Positions 36,677 to 46,395 of a DNA stretch of 60,364 bases are shown here, in pieces. Made by a program: the position numbers and the translations under genes. The stretch spans positions 1-60,364 of the forward strand of contig CAMACX010000014.1 of NCBI GenBank assembly GCA_945831575.1. Reading direction: 5' to 3'. The notes under the pieces are model-generated. The model worked only from the letters and a program-made list of their open reading frames with translations. It was not told where the DNA came from and made no database searches. This DNA is from an uncultured Mediterranea sp. Its GTDB lineage: Bacteria > Bacteroidota > Bacteroidia > Bacteroidales > Bacteroidaceae. Each line of letters starts with the position of its first letter. Position 1 is the first letter of the stretch.

Positions 36677-37855
36677 ATGACCTACAATTTCGATCAACTC
36701 ATCAACCGGCGTGGAACGGGTGCCTTGAAGTGCGATGCACTCCAGGTGCGCTACGGCCGACCCGACCTCACGCCCCTCTGGGTGGCCGACATGGATTTCG
36801 CCACCCCCGACTTCATCGTCGAAGCACTCCGCAAGCGCATGGAGCACCCCATCTTCGGCTACACCATCATGCCCGAGGAGTACTGGCCCACCGTGAAGCA
36901 ATGGATTGCCGACCACCACGGCTGGCAGGTGGAATGCGACTGGATGACCTACATTCCCGGTATCGTGAAGGGCATCGGTCTGGCTGTCAACTGCTTCGTA
37001 AAGCCCGACGAGAAGGTCATCATCCAGCCGCCCGTCTATCATCCCTTCCGCCTCACCCCGCAGGGCAACGGCCGTGAGGTGGTCTTCAACCCACTTATTG
37101 AGCAGCCTGACGGTACCTATGCCATGGACTTCGAAAACCTGGCCCAGGTGGCCGACGAGAAGTGCCGTATGCTCATCCTCTCCAACCCCCACAATCCGGC
37201 AGGACTCACCTGGGATGCGGAGACCCTCCGCCGTCTGGCCCACTTCTGCGCCTCACGCGGCATCCTGGTCATCAGCGACGAGATCCATTGCGATATGGCC
37301 CTCTACGGCCACAAGCACATCCCCTTCGCCTCCGTGAGCGAAGAAGCCGCCCAGTGCAGCATCACCTTCGGTGCTCCCTCGAAGACCTTCAACATCGCCG
37401 GTATCGTCAGCTCCTACGCCATCGTGCCCAATGCCGACCTGCGCAACCGCTTCTACCCCTGGCTCTCGGCCAACGAGCTCAACGACCCCACCCTCTTCGC
37501 CCCCATCGCTACCCTGGCTGCCTTCAGCAAGGAGGGTGAAGCCTGGAGACAGCAGATGCTGCGCTACGTGGAGGGCAATATCGACTACGTCATCGACTTC
37601 TGCGCCAGCCATATACCGGCCATCAAGCCGCTCCGCCCGCAGGCCTCCTTCCTGGTATGGCTCGACTGCCGCGGCCTGGGACTGACCCAGCCCCAGCTCG
37701 TGGACCTCTTCGTCAACAAGGCCAAGCTTGCGCTCAACGACGGCCAGATGTTTGGCAAGGAGGGTATCGGCTTCATGCGCCTCAACGTAGCCTCACCCCG
37801 CCAAGTGCTTGAGCAGGCCATGCAGCAGCTGGCAGCCGCCATCGCGCAGCAGTAA
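36677..37855 (+). CDS. MalY/PatB-family PLP-dependent aminotransferase (C-S lyase type)
   Basis: A 392-residue fold-type I PLP enzyme. The start FDQLINRRGTGALKCDAL, LWVADMDFATPDFIVEAL and FGYT are typical of MalY/PatB cystathionine beta-lyases. The PLP Asp is in VISDEIHCDMAL and the Schiff-base Lys in GAPSKTFNIAG. The likely reaction is beta-elimination of cystathionine or cysteine (homocysteine or H2S release), or transamination. It follows the MscS gene by 51 bases. A strong two-way terminator follows. Confidence 0.92.
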   Translation: MTYNFDQLINRRGTGALKCDALQVRYGRPDLTPLWVADMDFATPDFIVEALRKRMEHPIFGYTIMPEEYWPTVKQWIADHHGWQVECDWMTYIPGIVKGIGLAVNCFVKPDEKVIIQPPVYHPFRLTPQGNGREVVFNPLIEQPDGTYAMDFENLAQVADEKCRMLILSNPHNPAGLTWDAETLRRLAHFCASRGILVISDEIHCDMALYGHKHIPFASVSEEAAQCSITFGAPSKTFNIAGIVSSYAIVPNADLRNRFYPWLSANELNDPTLFAPIATLAAFSKEGEAWRQQMLRYVEGNIDYVIDFCASHIPAIKPLRPQASFLVWLDCRGLGLTQPQLVDLFVNKAKLALNDGQMFGKEGIGFMRLNVASPRQVLEQAMQQLAAAIAQQ

Positions 37856-37885
37856 CCCCGGCAGAGACCGGCAGAGCGTAAGCCA

Positions 37886-37929
37886 AATAAAAGAGGGTGC
37901 ATCCATGACGGACGCACCCTCTTTTATTC
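37886..37929. terminator. Bidirectional terminator
   Basis: Stem AATAAAAGAGGGTGC.TCC / GGA.GCACCCTCTTTTATT with T-runs on both sides, between convergent patB-like and rplS genes. Confidence 0.85.
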
Positions 37930-37953
37930 TGAATTTCCAGAGAAGAACCGCGC

Positions 37954-38307
37954 TTAGGCGTTGCTTCTTTTCTCTTTGATTCTGGCCTTTTTACCGGTGA
38001 GGTTACGCAGGTAGTACAGCTTAGCGCGACGTACCTTACCTACCTTGTTCACTTCGATAGAGTCGATGGCCGGTGATTCGATGGGGAAGATACGCTCTAC
38101 ACCAACCGTACCTGACATCTTGCGTACGGTGAAGCGCTTCTTTTCGCCATGACCTGAAATCTTGATAACTACGCCACGGTACAGCTGTACGCGCTCCTTG
38201 TTACCTTCGATGATACGATAAGCTACGGTTACGGTGTCACCAGCCTTGAAAGCGGGGTGCTGCTTGCCAGTAGCAAATGCTTCTTCAGCAATTTTAATTA
38301 AATCCAT
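37954..38307 (-). CDS. rplS: 50S ribosomal protein L19
   Basis: A 117-residue ribosomal protein at the 30S-50S interface. The start [11 protein letters not shown], then [22 protein letters not shown], the family block [22 protein letters not shown] and [16 protein letters not shown] are clear. ATG at 38307 chosen, since upstream codons in frame have no family similarity. A near-consensus -7 box (TTACTTTG on the minus strand) lies at 38398-38405. Confidence 0.97.
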   Translation of the reverse strand: MDLIKIAEEAFATGKQHPAFKAGDTVTVAYRIIEGNKERVQLYRGVVIKISGHGEKKRFTVRKMSGTVGVERIFPIESPAIDSIEVNKVGKVRRAKLYYLRNLTGKKARIKEKRSNA

Positions 38308-38455
38308 GTTGTTTATTAATAAATTGTTTATCGTTACTACGCAACATACCAGGCTTCTCTCTGTACTGTCCTGACAGCGATTGCGCGAAAGCGGTTGCAA
38401 AGTAACGAATTATTTGGCAGTTACACAAATCTTTCTTCCTTTTTCCCCGCTTTTT

Positions 38456-38487
38456 TTTGCTCTCTTGCAAAATTTAAAATATATTTG
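38456..38487 (+). promoter_or_regulatory. Promoter of the nucleotidase-GH3 operon (TTTG-N20-TATATTTG)
   Basis: TTTG at 38456-38459 and TATATTTG at 38480-38487 with a 20-base spacer, an exact consensus match 26 bases before the ATG. Confidence 0.75.
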
Positions 38488-38512
38488 TGCCAATTTTTAA
38501 GATTTATATGCG

Positions 38513-40096
38513 ATGAACAGGTTATTTCTTAGTATGTATCGTTGTGGTGCCGTGGTGATTACCGCGCTTTTACTCGCAGCTTGCCAAGGCAGATACCACG
38601 TGGTGGGTGCCGAAGGTGAGCAACTGCTGGTGGATGCCCGTTGGGATGATGCCGCTCCCGAGAGGGCGGTGGCTATGCTGGCTCCATTCAAGCATCAGAT
38701 TGATAGTATGATGAGCCATGTGGTGGGCGAGTCGGAGGTCGATATGGACCGGGTGCGTCCCGAGAGCGAACTGCCCAACCTGGTGGCTGACCTGCTGCGT
38801 GAGGCGGCTCGCGAGGTGACGGGACGCAAGGCGGATGTGGGCATCATCAACATGGGTGGCGTGCGGACTACGCTGGCCAAGGGACCCATCACCATGGCCA
38901 ATATCTACGAGATTCTCCCCTTCGAGAATGCGCTCTGTGTGCTTACCTTCAAGGGGGATGTCCTGCTGCGGGCCATGGAGGAGATAGCCCGCCGTAATGG
39001 TGAGGGGCTGAGTGGAGTACGGATGCTCATCGGTCCCAAGAAGGAGCTCAAGCGGGTGGAGGTGAACGGTCAGCCCATCCGTCCCGAGGCGACCTATACG
39101 GTGGCTACGGTGGATTACCTCGCTGAAGGCAACGACGGTATGCCCTCGCTGGCTCAGTATGAAGAGAGCATCTTCCGCTCGGACAGGACCGTGCGCACCA
39201 TCTTTAAGGAGTATGTAGAGCAATGTGCCGCCCGGGGCAAGAAGATCACCTCACGCGTCGAGGGACGTGTAGTGCGTGAGCAGGCCGTCGAAATGGGACT
39301 TGGTGCACCTTCTACGGAGACCCTCCTCTTCCTCCACACCAGCGACACCCACAGCAGGTTGGAGCCGGTGAGTCCTGATGCTGCCGCCAGCGATGCAGGT
39401 TGCGGTGGGGTGGTGCGTCGTGCGGCCTTGGTCGATGCGATGCGCAGGGAGGACCCGGAACTGCTGCTCGTGGATTGTGGCGACATCTCACAAGGTACAC
39501 CTTATTATAATCTCTTCCGTGGCGATGCCGAGATAGCGGCCATGAACATGATAGGCTATGATGCCATGACCATCGGCAACCACGAGTTTGACTTCGGCAT
39601 TGAGAATATGGCGCGTATCTTCAGTAAGGCCAACTTCCCCGTGGTCTGTGCCAACTACGGCTTTGAGGGTACCCCGCTGGAGGGTATCGTCAAGCCCTAT
39701 ACCGTGGTGGAGCGCAAGGGGCTGCGCATCGGCATCTTCGGCCTGAGTCCCAAGATGGCTGGCCTTGTACAGGCTGACAAGTGCGAAGGGGTGACTTTCA
39801 CCAACCCTATTGAAGCCGCCCGCCAGACGGTGGATATCCTGCGTGGACAGGAGCGGTGCGACGTGGTGGTCTGCCTCTCTCACCTCGGTCTGCATGGGAT
39901 GCTGGAGGGCGATGATGACGAGCCGTTGATGGCCAAGACACACGGTATCGACGTCGTGTTTGGCGGTCATACCCATACCCTCCTGCCCGAACCCAAGAGC
40001 TACCTCAACGACCAGGGTGGTACGGTCTATCTCTTCCACTCCGGCAGCAGAGGCACTCATGTGGGCAAACTGACCCTGACCTTACAATGTGATTGA
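38513..40096 (+). CDS. 5'-nucleotidase-family lipoprotein with permuted domain order
   Basis: A 527-residue exported protein. Lipidation is likely at the Cys of LLAACQG (about residue 25). The N-half (about 35-255) is the 5'-nucleotidase C-terminal substrate domain (NMGGVRTTLAKGPITM, PFENALCVL, VATVDYLAEGNDGMP); the C-half (about 268-525) is the calcineurin-like metallophosphatase (LHTSDTHSRLEP, DCGDISQGT, GNHEFDFG, FGGHTHTL). Canonical enzymes have these in the opposite order. Both halves keep their motifs, so hydrolysis of nucleotides or UDP-sugars in the periplasm is expected. It heads the operon with the GH3 genes. Confidence 0.9.
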   Translation: MNRLFLSMYRCGAVVITALLLAACQGRYHVVGAEGEQLLVDARWDDAAPERAVAMLAPFKHQIDSMMSHVVGESEVDMDRVRPESELPNLVADLLREAAREVTGRKADVGIINMGGVRTTLAKGPITMANIYEILPFENALCVLTFKGDVLLRAMEEIARRNGEGLSGVRMLIGPKKELKRVEVNGQPIRPEATYTVATVDYLAEGNDGMPSLAQYEESIFRSDRTVRTIFKEYVEQCAARGKKITSRVEGRVVREQAVEMGLGAPSTETLLFLHTSDTHSRLEPVSPDAAASDAGCGGVVRRAALVDAMRREDPELLLVDCGDISQGTPYYNLFRGDAEIAAMNMIGYDAMTIGNHEFDFGIENMARIFSKANFPVVCANYGFEGTPLEGIVKPYTVVERKGLRIGIFGLSPKMAGLVQADKCEGVTFTNPIEAARQTVDILRGQERCDVVVCLSHLGLHGMLEGDDDEPLMAKTHGIDVVFGGHTHTLLPEPKSYLNDQGGTVYLFHSGSRGTHVGKLTLTLQCD

Positions 40097-40142
40097 TAAT
40101 TCCCTTTTTGTAATACTAAATTATAACCCATTTTTTTAAACC

Positions 40143-43100
40143 ATGTCTTTACGTACATATTTTATTAGAACCATTCAGCTACTGGTCCTGTCTGTCATGA
40201 CGGGAGTGGCATCAGCCCAGCATCAAGCTCTCTTCTCACCCAGCGTCATCCGCACCGACTGCAACCGATGGGTCGATTCGGTGATGAGTAAAATGACCCT
40301 CCAGGCCAAGGTGGGACAGTTGATTGTCCCCACACTCCCTGCCCGTGCCGACAACGACACCAAGCGACAAATCAAGGAACTGGTCAAGAAGCATCAGATT
40401 GGTGGCTTGCTCTTTGCCGATGGTACAGTCCAGGACCAAGCCCTGCTCACCAACATGGCCCAGAAGACGGCCAAGGTGCCCCTGATGATTACCTTTGATG
40501 GCGAGTGGGGCCTCTCCATGCGCCTTCAGGGAATGCCTAACTTCCCCCGCAATGCCGCCCTGGGTTGCATACAAGACCTGCAGCTCATCGAGGACTACGG
40601 CGAGGAGGTGGCCAGGGAGATGCGGCTGCTCGGCGTGAACGTCAACTTTGCCCCCGTGGCCGATGTGAATACCAACCCCATCAACCCCGTCATCAACGAG
40701 CGCTCCTTTGGCGAGGAGGCACAGCAGGTGGCCAACCTGGTGCTGGCCTACAGCCGGGGTCTTGAGCGTGGGGGCGTGCTGGCCGTGAGCAAGCACTTCC
40801 CCGGACATGGCGACTCCCACAAGGACTCCCACTTCGCCCTGCCCGAACTCGACCATGACCGTGCCCGTCTGGATAGCGTGGAGCTTCTGCCCTTCCGCCG
40901 CCTCATCGAGTCAGGCTGCGGTGGCATAATGGTGGGTCACCTCAAGGTGCCCTCTCTCGATGCAACCGGTACCCCCTCCTCCCTCTCACAACCCATCATC
41001 GACAACCTGCTGCGTAAGGAGCTGGGCTTCCAAGGCCTGCTCTTCACCGATGCCCTTGATATGGAAGGGGTGAAAACCGAACCCAAACGCTACGTCAAGG
41101 CCTTGCAGGCCGGCAATGATGTCTTGCTCGTGCAACGCGCTACTGCAGAGGCCATAGGCGAAGTGATGCAGGCTGTCAACGAAGGTACATTGAGCAAGGA
41201 ACTGATTGACACTCATTGCCGCAAGGTGCTGGCCTACAAATACCTGATGGGCTTGCGCAACCGCCCCGCCCCGATAGCTACCAACAACCTCACGCAACGC
41301 ATCTGCTCCAAGGAGGCCGAAGAACTGGCTGCCCGCTTGCGCCGTGAGTCCGTCACGGTTCTGGCCAACCACTTTAACCTCTTCCCCCTCCCCACCGACA
41401 AGGGGAAGATTGCCGTCCTGAGCTTTGGCGACAAGGAGGCCGATGCCGCCTTTGTGTCCGCCCTCTCTGCCGAGCGCGAAGTGGCCCATCTGCACCTCGC
41501 CCTTGGGGCTGATGAAGCCACCCAGGCCGAGATGGCCCGCCAGCTGGCTAGCTATAGCCGCGTGTTGATCTGCATTACCGGCGACCGCCTCATCCGTGAT
41601 ACCGATATGGCCTTCCTCACCTCCCTTCGCCTGAAGGCTCCCGTGGCCTACCTTCTCTTTACCTCTTATCGTAAGATGCAGCAGCTCCAACCCGCCCTGG
41701 CTCAGGCCACGGCCGTTGTGCTGGCCCATGCTGCCGATGCCGACCTGCAGCGCTATGTGGCCGCTCTGACCGTGGGTAAGGAGGGTGCTGATGGCCGCTT
41801 CTCCATGAGTCTCTACCCGCTCTACGCTCACGGTGCCGGTTGCCGCGTGACCCCGGGTACGGAGCCTACTGCTCTGTTCCCCAACGATTACGGATTGCAA
41901 GCCCATATCCTCCAGGGCATGGATAGTCTGGCCCGCGTGGGACTGGCTGCAGGGGCCTACCCGGGTTGCCGCCTGCTGGTACTGAAGGATGGCGTGCCCG
42001 TCATCGACCGAGGCTATGGCGTACACTCACCCAAGGATGCCACCCCGGTACGTTCGACCGACCTCTTCGACATCGCCGGCATCACCCGCACGGCTGCCAC
42101 GCTGCTGGCTGTGATGAAGCTCTACGATACGGGCAAGCTCAAACTCGATGTGAAGCTCTCCACCTACCTGCCCCAGCTCAACAGCACCAACAAGCGCAAC
42201 CTCACGGTGCGCCAGCTCCTCTTCCACGAGTCGGGCATGGGCTCCTATGAGCGCTACTACCTCGATGCCATCGATCCCGCCTCGGTACATGGCCCCTACA
42301 TGCAGAGCTGGGTGGATCAATGGCACCACACGCAGGTGAGCGAACACAGCTACTGGTGCAGCGACTTCCGCTTCAAGAAGGGACTCTCCTCCTATACCCC
42401 CTCAGCCACCCATACCCTCCAGGTGGCCGACAGCCTCTGGTTCAACAAGAGCTTCAAGGATCAGATTGTGCAGAAGGTGCTGAAGGGCGACCTGGGCATG
42501 AGCCGCTATGTGGATAGCGACCTGGGCTTCATCCTGCTGCAGCAGGTGGTGGAGAAGCTGGTTGGTATGCCGCTCGATGCCTACGTAGAGCGTGAGTTCT
42601 ATAGTCCCATGGGGCTGCAACGCACTCTCTTCCTCCCCTTGAAAAAATACACCAAGGCGGAGATTATGCCTACTGCCTTCCGTGACTTCCTCCGCCGGCG
42701 CGACCTCTGTGGCTTCGTACACGATGAGGCGGCAGCCTGCATGGGTGGTGTGGCCGGACATGCCGGACTCTTCACTACGGCCGAGGAGCTGGGTCGTATC
42801 TACCAGATGCTGATTGATGGCGGTACCTACCAGGGCAAGCGCCTCCTGAGCGAGGAGACTTGCCGTCTCTTCACCGCCACCCAGTCGGCCAACAGCCGTC
42901 GAGGCCTTGGTTTCGACCGTCCCGACCCGAAGCATCCCAAGCAGAGCATCTGTCTGCCCACGGCACCCGCTTCCACCTTTGGCCACAACGGCTTCACCGG
43001 AACTGCCGTCTGGGCCGACCCGCAGAGCCGTACCGTGTTCGTCTTCATGAGCAACCGTCTCTGCCCCGATGTATGGAACACCAAGCTGGGCGACATCTAC

Positions 43101-43154
43101 CTGACCCGCTCCATGCAGCAGGTACTGTTTGACAGCCTTTCTGACCCTCAATGA
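40143..43154 (+). CDS. GH3 beta-N-acetylglucosaminidase-like enzyme fused to a degenerate serine-hydrolase (beta-lactamase fold) domain
   Basis: A 1003-residue exported protein with a signal peptide (about 1-25, ending ASAQ). GH3 domain (about 40-380): GLLFADG, KHFPGHGDSHKDSHF with the His-Asp acid/base pair of NagZ-type enzymes, and the nucleophile in FTDALDMEG. A GH3 C-domain (about 400-575) follows. The C-terminal region (about 590-995) has the class C beta-lactamase/esterase fold, but the SxxK motif is G646-I-T-R649 and the tyrosine motif is DSD, so catalytic groups are lost. Paralogue of the next gene, 87 bases downstream. Confidence 0.92.
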   Translation: MSLRTYFIRTIQLLVLSVMTGVASAQHQALFSPSVIRTDCNRWVDSVMSKMTLQAKVGQLIVPTLPARADNDTKRQIKELVKKHQIGGLLFADGTVQDQALLTNMAQKTAKVPLMITFDGEWGLSMRLQGMPNFPRNAALGCIQDLQLIEDYGEEVAREMRLLGVNVNFAPVADVNTNPINPVINERSFGEEAQQVANLVLAYSRGLERGGVLAVSKHFPGHGDSHKDSHFALPELDHDRARLDSVELLPFRRLIESGCGGIMVGHLKVPSLDATGTPSSLSQPIIDNLLRKELGFQGLLFTDALDMEGVKTEPKRYVKALQAGNDVLLVQRATAEAIGEVMQAVNEGTLSKELIDTHCRKVLAYKYLMGLRNRPAPIATNNLTQRICSKEAEELAARLRRESVTVLANHFNLFPLPTDKGKIAVLSFGDKEADAAFVSALSAEREVAHLHLALGADEATQAEMARQLASYSRVLICITGDRLIRDTDMAFLTSLRLKAPVAYLLFTSYRKMQQLQPALAQATAVVLAHAADADLQRYVAALTVGKEGADGRFSMSLYPLYAHGAGCRVTPGTEPTALFPNDYGLQAHILQGMDSLARVGLAAGAYPGCRLLVLKDGVPVIDRGYGVHSPKDATPVRSTDLFDIAGITRTAATLLAVMKLYDTGKLKLDVKLSTYLPQLNSTNKRNLTVRQLLFHESGMGSYERYYLDAIDPASVHGPYMQSWVDQWHHTQVSEHSYWCSDFRFKKGLSSYTPSATHTLQVADSLWFNKSFKDQIVQKVLKGDLGMSRYVDSDLGFILLQQVVEKLVGMPLDAYVEREFYSPMGLQRTLFLPLKKYTKAEIMPTAFRDFLRRRDLCGFVHDEAAACMGGVAGHAGLFTTAEELGRIYQMLIDGGTYQGKRLLSEETCRLFTATQSANSRRGLGFDRPDPKHPKQSICLPTAPASTFGHNGFTGTAVWADPQSRTVFVFMSNRLCPDVWNTKLGDIYLTRSMQQVLFDSLSDPQ

Positions 43155-43240
43155 TTGACTCTCAAAGATTGATTTTCAATGATTGATGTCCTGTGATTAA
43201 TTTTATTTGGTTGAATGAATAAGACCTCTCTGCTTGAGCC

Positions 43241-46200
43241 ATGAAACGTCTGTTGCTGCTTCTCCTGTTGTGTGCTGTGGGGATTATCCACTCGGCATTT
43301 GATGTGCGGCCCTCCATCGCGTCGCCTGCACAACCCGAACCGGTGGTTCCTACCCTGCTGAAGCCCTATCTGGACGATATGGCGTGCCACCAATGGGTCG
43401 ATTCGGTCATGGACGGATTATCGCTCAAGCAGAAGGTGGGTCAGCTGTTCATCTACACCCTGGCCCCCAAGCGTGACAAGGCCAACCGCAACCTGCTCCA
43501 TAAGGTCATCAAGGAGTACCACGTGGGCGGCCTCCTCTTCTCGGGTGGGCAGCTGGCCAATCAGGCTATGCTCACCAACGAGGCCCAGCAACTCAGCAAG
43601 GTGCCGCTCCTCATGACCTTCGACGGCGAGTGGGGACTGGCCATGCGCATGAAGCAGCTGCCGGCCTTTCCCAAGAATATGGAGTTGGGCTGCATCCGCG
43701 ATGACAGCTTGCTCTATGCTTATGGCCGCGAGGTGGCCAGGCAGCTGAAGGAAATCGGCGTGCAGGTCAACTTCGCCCCCGTGGCCGATGTGAATATCAA
43801 TCCCCGCAACCCTGTCATCAACGTGCGCTCGTTTGGTGCTACTCCTGAGCTGGTGGCACGCAAGGTGATGGCCTATGCCCGTGGACTGGAGGATGGTGGC
43901 ATACTCTCGGTATGCAAGCACTTCCCAGGTCATGGCGATACCGAGACCGACTCACACAAGGAGCTTCCCCGGCTCTCGTTCGACCGCGACAGGCTGGATA
44001 GCATCGAACTTTATCCCTTCCGCCAGGCGATAGCTGCCGGATTGGGCGGAATGATGGTGGGCCACCTGGAGGTGCCCGCCTTCGAATCCACCGAAGGCCT
44101 TCCTTCCTCCCTTTCACGTAATGTCGTGTATGAACTGTTGACGCGCGAACTTCAGTTTCAAGGACTTATCTTTACCGATGCGTTGACCATGAAGGGAGCC
44201 CAAGGAGGCAATTCATCTATCTGCCTGCGTGCTCTGAAGGCGGGCAACGACCTGCTGCTTGTGCCTCGCAGGCTGAAGGAGGAGATGGAGGCCGTGATGG
44301 CAGCCGTCAAGTCGGGCGAACTACCCGAGGAACTGATTGATGAGAAATGCCGCAAGGTACTGACCTTCAAATATGCGCTGGGTCTGCGCAAGAAGCCCCA
44401 TATCCGCCTTTCCGGACTCGAACAGCGGGTTACGACCCCTGCCACGCATGAATTGATCACCCGTCTGCAGCAGGCCGCTGTCACCGTGGTGGGCAATCGC
44501 GAGGGTGTGCTCCCCTTGGATACCGATGCCGAGCCGCCTGCCCTGCTCTACGTGGGCAAGGAGGCCTCGATAGCTCCCCTGTTGCAGCATCTTCCCCAGC
44601 AGGTGAAGCCCCATCTGTTTGCCCTCTCCGCTAGCCCAACGGCAGAGGCCATCGACCAACTGGCCGACACGCTCAGCCGCTACCGTCGCCTGCTGGTGGT
44701 GGTCAACGAGCAGAGTCTGCCCGCTTACCGCACCCTCTTTGGCCGTTGCCTTCCCAATGTGCCCACCGTCTGGCTCGCCTTTGCACAGGATAAGTCACTT
44801 CAATCCCTACGGTCGGCCGTGGCTCAAGGAGCCGCAACCGTGCTGGCCCATGCAGACAATGAGAAGCTTCAAGCCCATGTCGCTCAGGTGCTCTATGGCC
44901 AGACCGTGGCAGATGGCCGCCTCTCCGCCCCCCTCGACTCTCTCTTTGCCCTGGGCGAAGGGGTGACCATTGGCCCGATGTCGCTTCCCCATTACGAGAT
45001 GCAGGACTACGGGCTTTCACCCCAGCTGACCTCCGCCATCTCCCGAACGGCTCTCGAAGGCATCTCGAAGGGTGCCTATACAGGCTGTCAGGTGGTGGTG
45101 ATGAAGCAGGGGAAGATGCTCGTCAACCAAGCCTTCGGCACCACCGCAGGAGCCGGGAGCGATACGCTCACCACCGACCACCTCTTCGACCTCGCTTCGC
45201 TTACCAAGACCACAGCCACCCTTCTGGCCGTGATGAAGCTTTATGACCAGGGCCGGCTTAACCTCAGCGACCGGCTGGGTGACTTGCTTCCTTGGCTTCA
45301 GCAGACTGATAAGCGCGACATCACCATTCGTCAACTCCTGCTCCATGAGAGCGGCCTTCCCCCCACCATCCTCTTCTATCAGGAGGCCATTGACAAGAAA
45401 AGCTACAAAGGTACGCTCTTCAAGGGGCAGCGTGACCGGCTTCATCCCATGCAGATTGGCTCGAAGAGCTGGGCCAATCCATCGTTTCGGTTCCTCGATG
45501 GACTCACTTCCCGGGTGCCTACGGAGTGTCATACGCTGCAGGTGGCCGACTCGCTCTGGATTGATGGCGCTTTCAAGGCCGAGTATCGTCGCTTGATAGC
45601 CGAGGCCAAGCTAGGCAGCAAAAGTTACCGCTACAGCTGTGTGGGCTTCATCCTGCTGCAACAGGTGGTGGAGACCGTGAGTGGTGAGGCACTCGACCGC
45701 TTCGTGGCCCGTCACTTCTACCAACCGATGGGGCTGACCCATACCGGCTATCTCCCCCTGCGATGGATGGAGCGAGAATGGGTAGTGCCCTCCAACGAGG
45801 ACCAGTTCCTGCGCAAGCAGGTGCTACAGGGCTTCGTACACGATGAGAGTGCTGCCTTCCAGGGAGGTGTGTCGGGTAATGCCGGCCTCTTCTCCACGGC
45901 AGCCGAGGTGGCTCAAGTCTATCAGATGCTGCTTGATGGCGGTATGTATAAGGGTAAGCGCTACCTGGGCGAATCCACCTGCCGTCTCTTTACCACCACC
46001 ACATCTAAGATTAGCCGTCGAGGCCTGGGATTCGACAAGCCCAACAAGGAGAATCCCTCCCAGAGTCCCTGTGCCGACGAGGTCCCTGCCTCCACCTATG
46101 GTCACACCGGCTTCACGGGCACCTGTGCCTGGGTTGACCCAGAGCAACAGACCATCTATGTCTTCCTGAGCAACCGCACCTACCCGCAGGCGTGGAACCC

Positions 46201-46270
46201 CCTGCTCTCCCGTCTCAGCATCCGCACTCGCATCCAGCAACTGCTCTATTCCCCGGATGCCGCAGAGTAA
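43241..46270 (+). CDS. GH3 beta-N-acetylglucosaminidase-like enzyme fused to an active-type serine hydrolase (beta-lactamase fold)
   Basis: A 1009-residue paralogue of the preceding gene. Signal peptide (about 1-22), GH3 domain with KHFPGHGDTETDSH and FTDALTMKG, a GH3 C-domain, and a beta-lactamase-fold domain (about 600-1005) that keeps S653-L-T-K656 (DLASLTKTTATL), a Tyr-Ser motif (YRYSCVGF) and HTG (YGHTGFTG). The pair suggests release of GlcNAc and cleavage of an ester or amide, for instance on muropeptides or decorated chitin-like glycans; this is inference. A GH20 gene follows. Confidence 0.92.
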   Translation: MKRLLLLLLLCAVGIIHSAFDVRPSIASPAQPEPVVPTLLKPYLDDMACHQWVDSVMDGLSLKQKVGQLFIYTLAPKRDKANRNLLHKVIKEYHVGGLLFSGGQLANQAMLTNEAQQLSKVPLLMTFDGEWGLAMRMKQLPAFPKNMELGCIRDDSLLYAYGREVARQLKEIGVQVNFAPVADVNINPRNPVINVRSFGATPELVARKVMAYARGLEDGGILSVCKHFPGHGDTETDSHKELPRLSFDRDRLDSIELYPFRQAIAAGLGGMMVGHLEVPAFESTEGLPSSLSRNVVYELLTRELQFQGLIFTDALTMKGAQGGNSSICLRALKAGNDLLLVPRRLKEEMEAVMAAVKSGELPEELIDEKCRKVLTFKYALGLRKKPHIRLSGLEQRVTTPATHELITRLQQAAVTVVGNREGVLPLDTDAEPPALLYVGKEASIAPLLQHLPQQVKPHLFALSASPTAEAIDQLADTLSRYRRLLVVVNEQSLPAYRTLFGRCLPNVPTVWLAFAQDKSLQSLRSAVAQGAATVLAHADNEKLQAHVAQVLYGQTVADGRLSAPLDSLFALGEGVTIGPMSLPHYEMQDYGLSPQLTSAISRTALEGISKGAYTGCQVVVMKQGKMLVNQAFGTTAGAGSDTLTTDHLFDLASLTKTTATLLAVMKLYDQGRLNLSDRLGDLLPWLQQTDKRDITIRQLLLHESGLPPTILFYQEAIDKKSYKGTLFKGQRDRLHPMQIGSKSWANPSFRFLDGLTSRVPTECHTLQVADSLWIDGAFKAEYRRLIAEAKLGSKSYRYSCVGFILLQQVVETVSGEALDRFVARHFYQPMGLTHTGYLPLRWMEREWVVPSNEDQFLRKQVLQGFVHDESAAFQGGVSGNAGLFSTAAEVAQVYQMLLDGGMYKGKRYLGESTCRLFTTTTSKISRRGLGFDKPNKENPSQSPCADEVPASTYGHTGFTGTCAWVDPEQQTIYVFLSNRTYPQAWNPLLSRLSIRTRIQQLLYSPDAAE

Positions 46271-46305
46271 AATTCGCCTATTTAACTCTTTTTCTTATCC
46301 TTATA

Positions 46306-46337
46306 TTTGCTAGAGTGGATAGAAATACTTAATTTTG
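46306..46337 (+). promoter_or_regulatory. Promoter of the GH20 gene (TTTG-N20-TAATTTTG)
   Basis: TTTG at 46306-46309 and TAATTTTG at 46330-46337 separated by 20 bases; the ATG lies 59 bases further on. Confidence 0.75.
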
Positions 46338-46395
46338 TAGCGAATATATACTTGTACAAATAACCATGAATAACCATAGTTTTAATTTGTTTTTT

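Noticed and set aside
46366..46395. Longer start for the GH20 enzyme
   Set aside because: The shorter start gives a normal lipoprotein signal (RKNLFK then a hydrophobic core and LMAC); the extra ten residues would spoil it.
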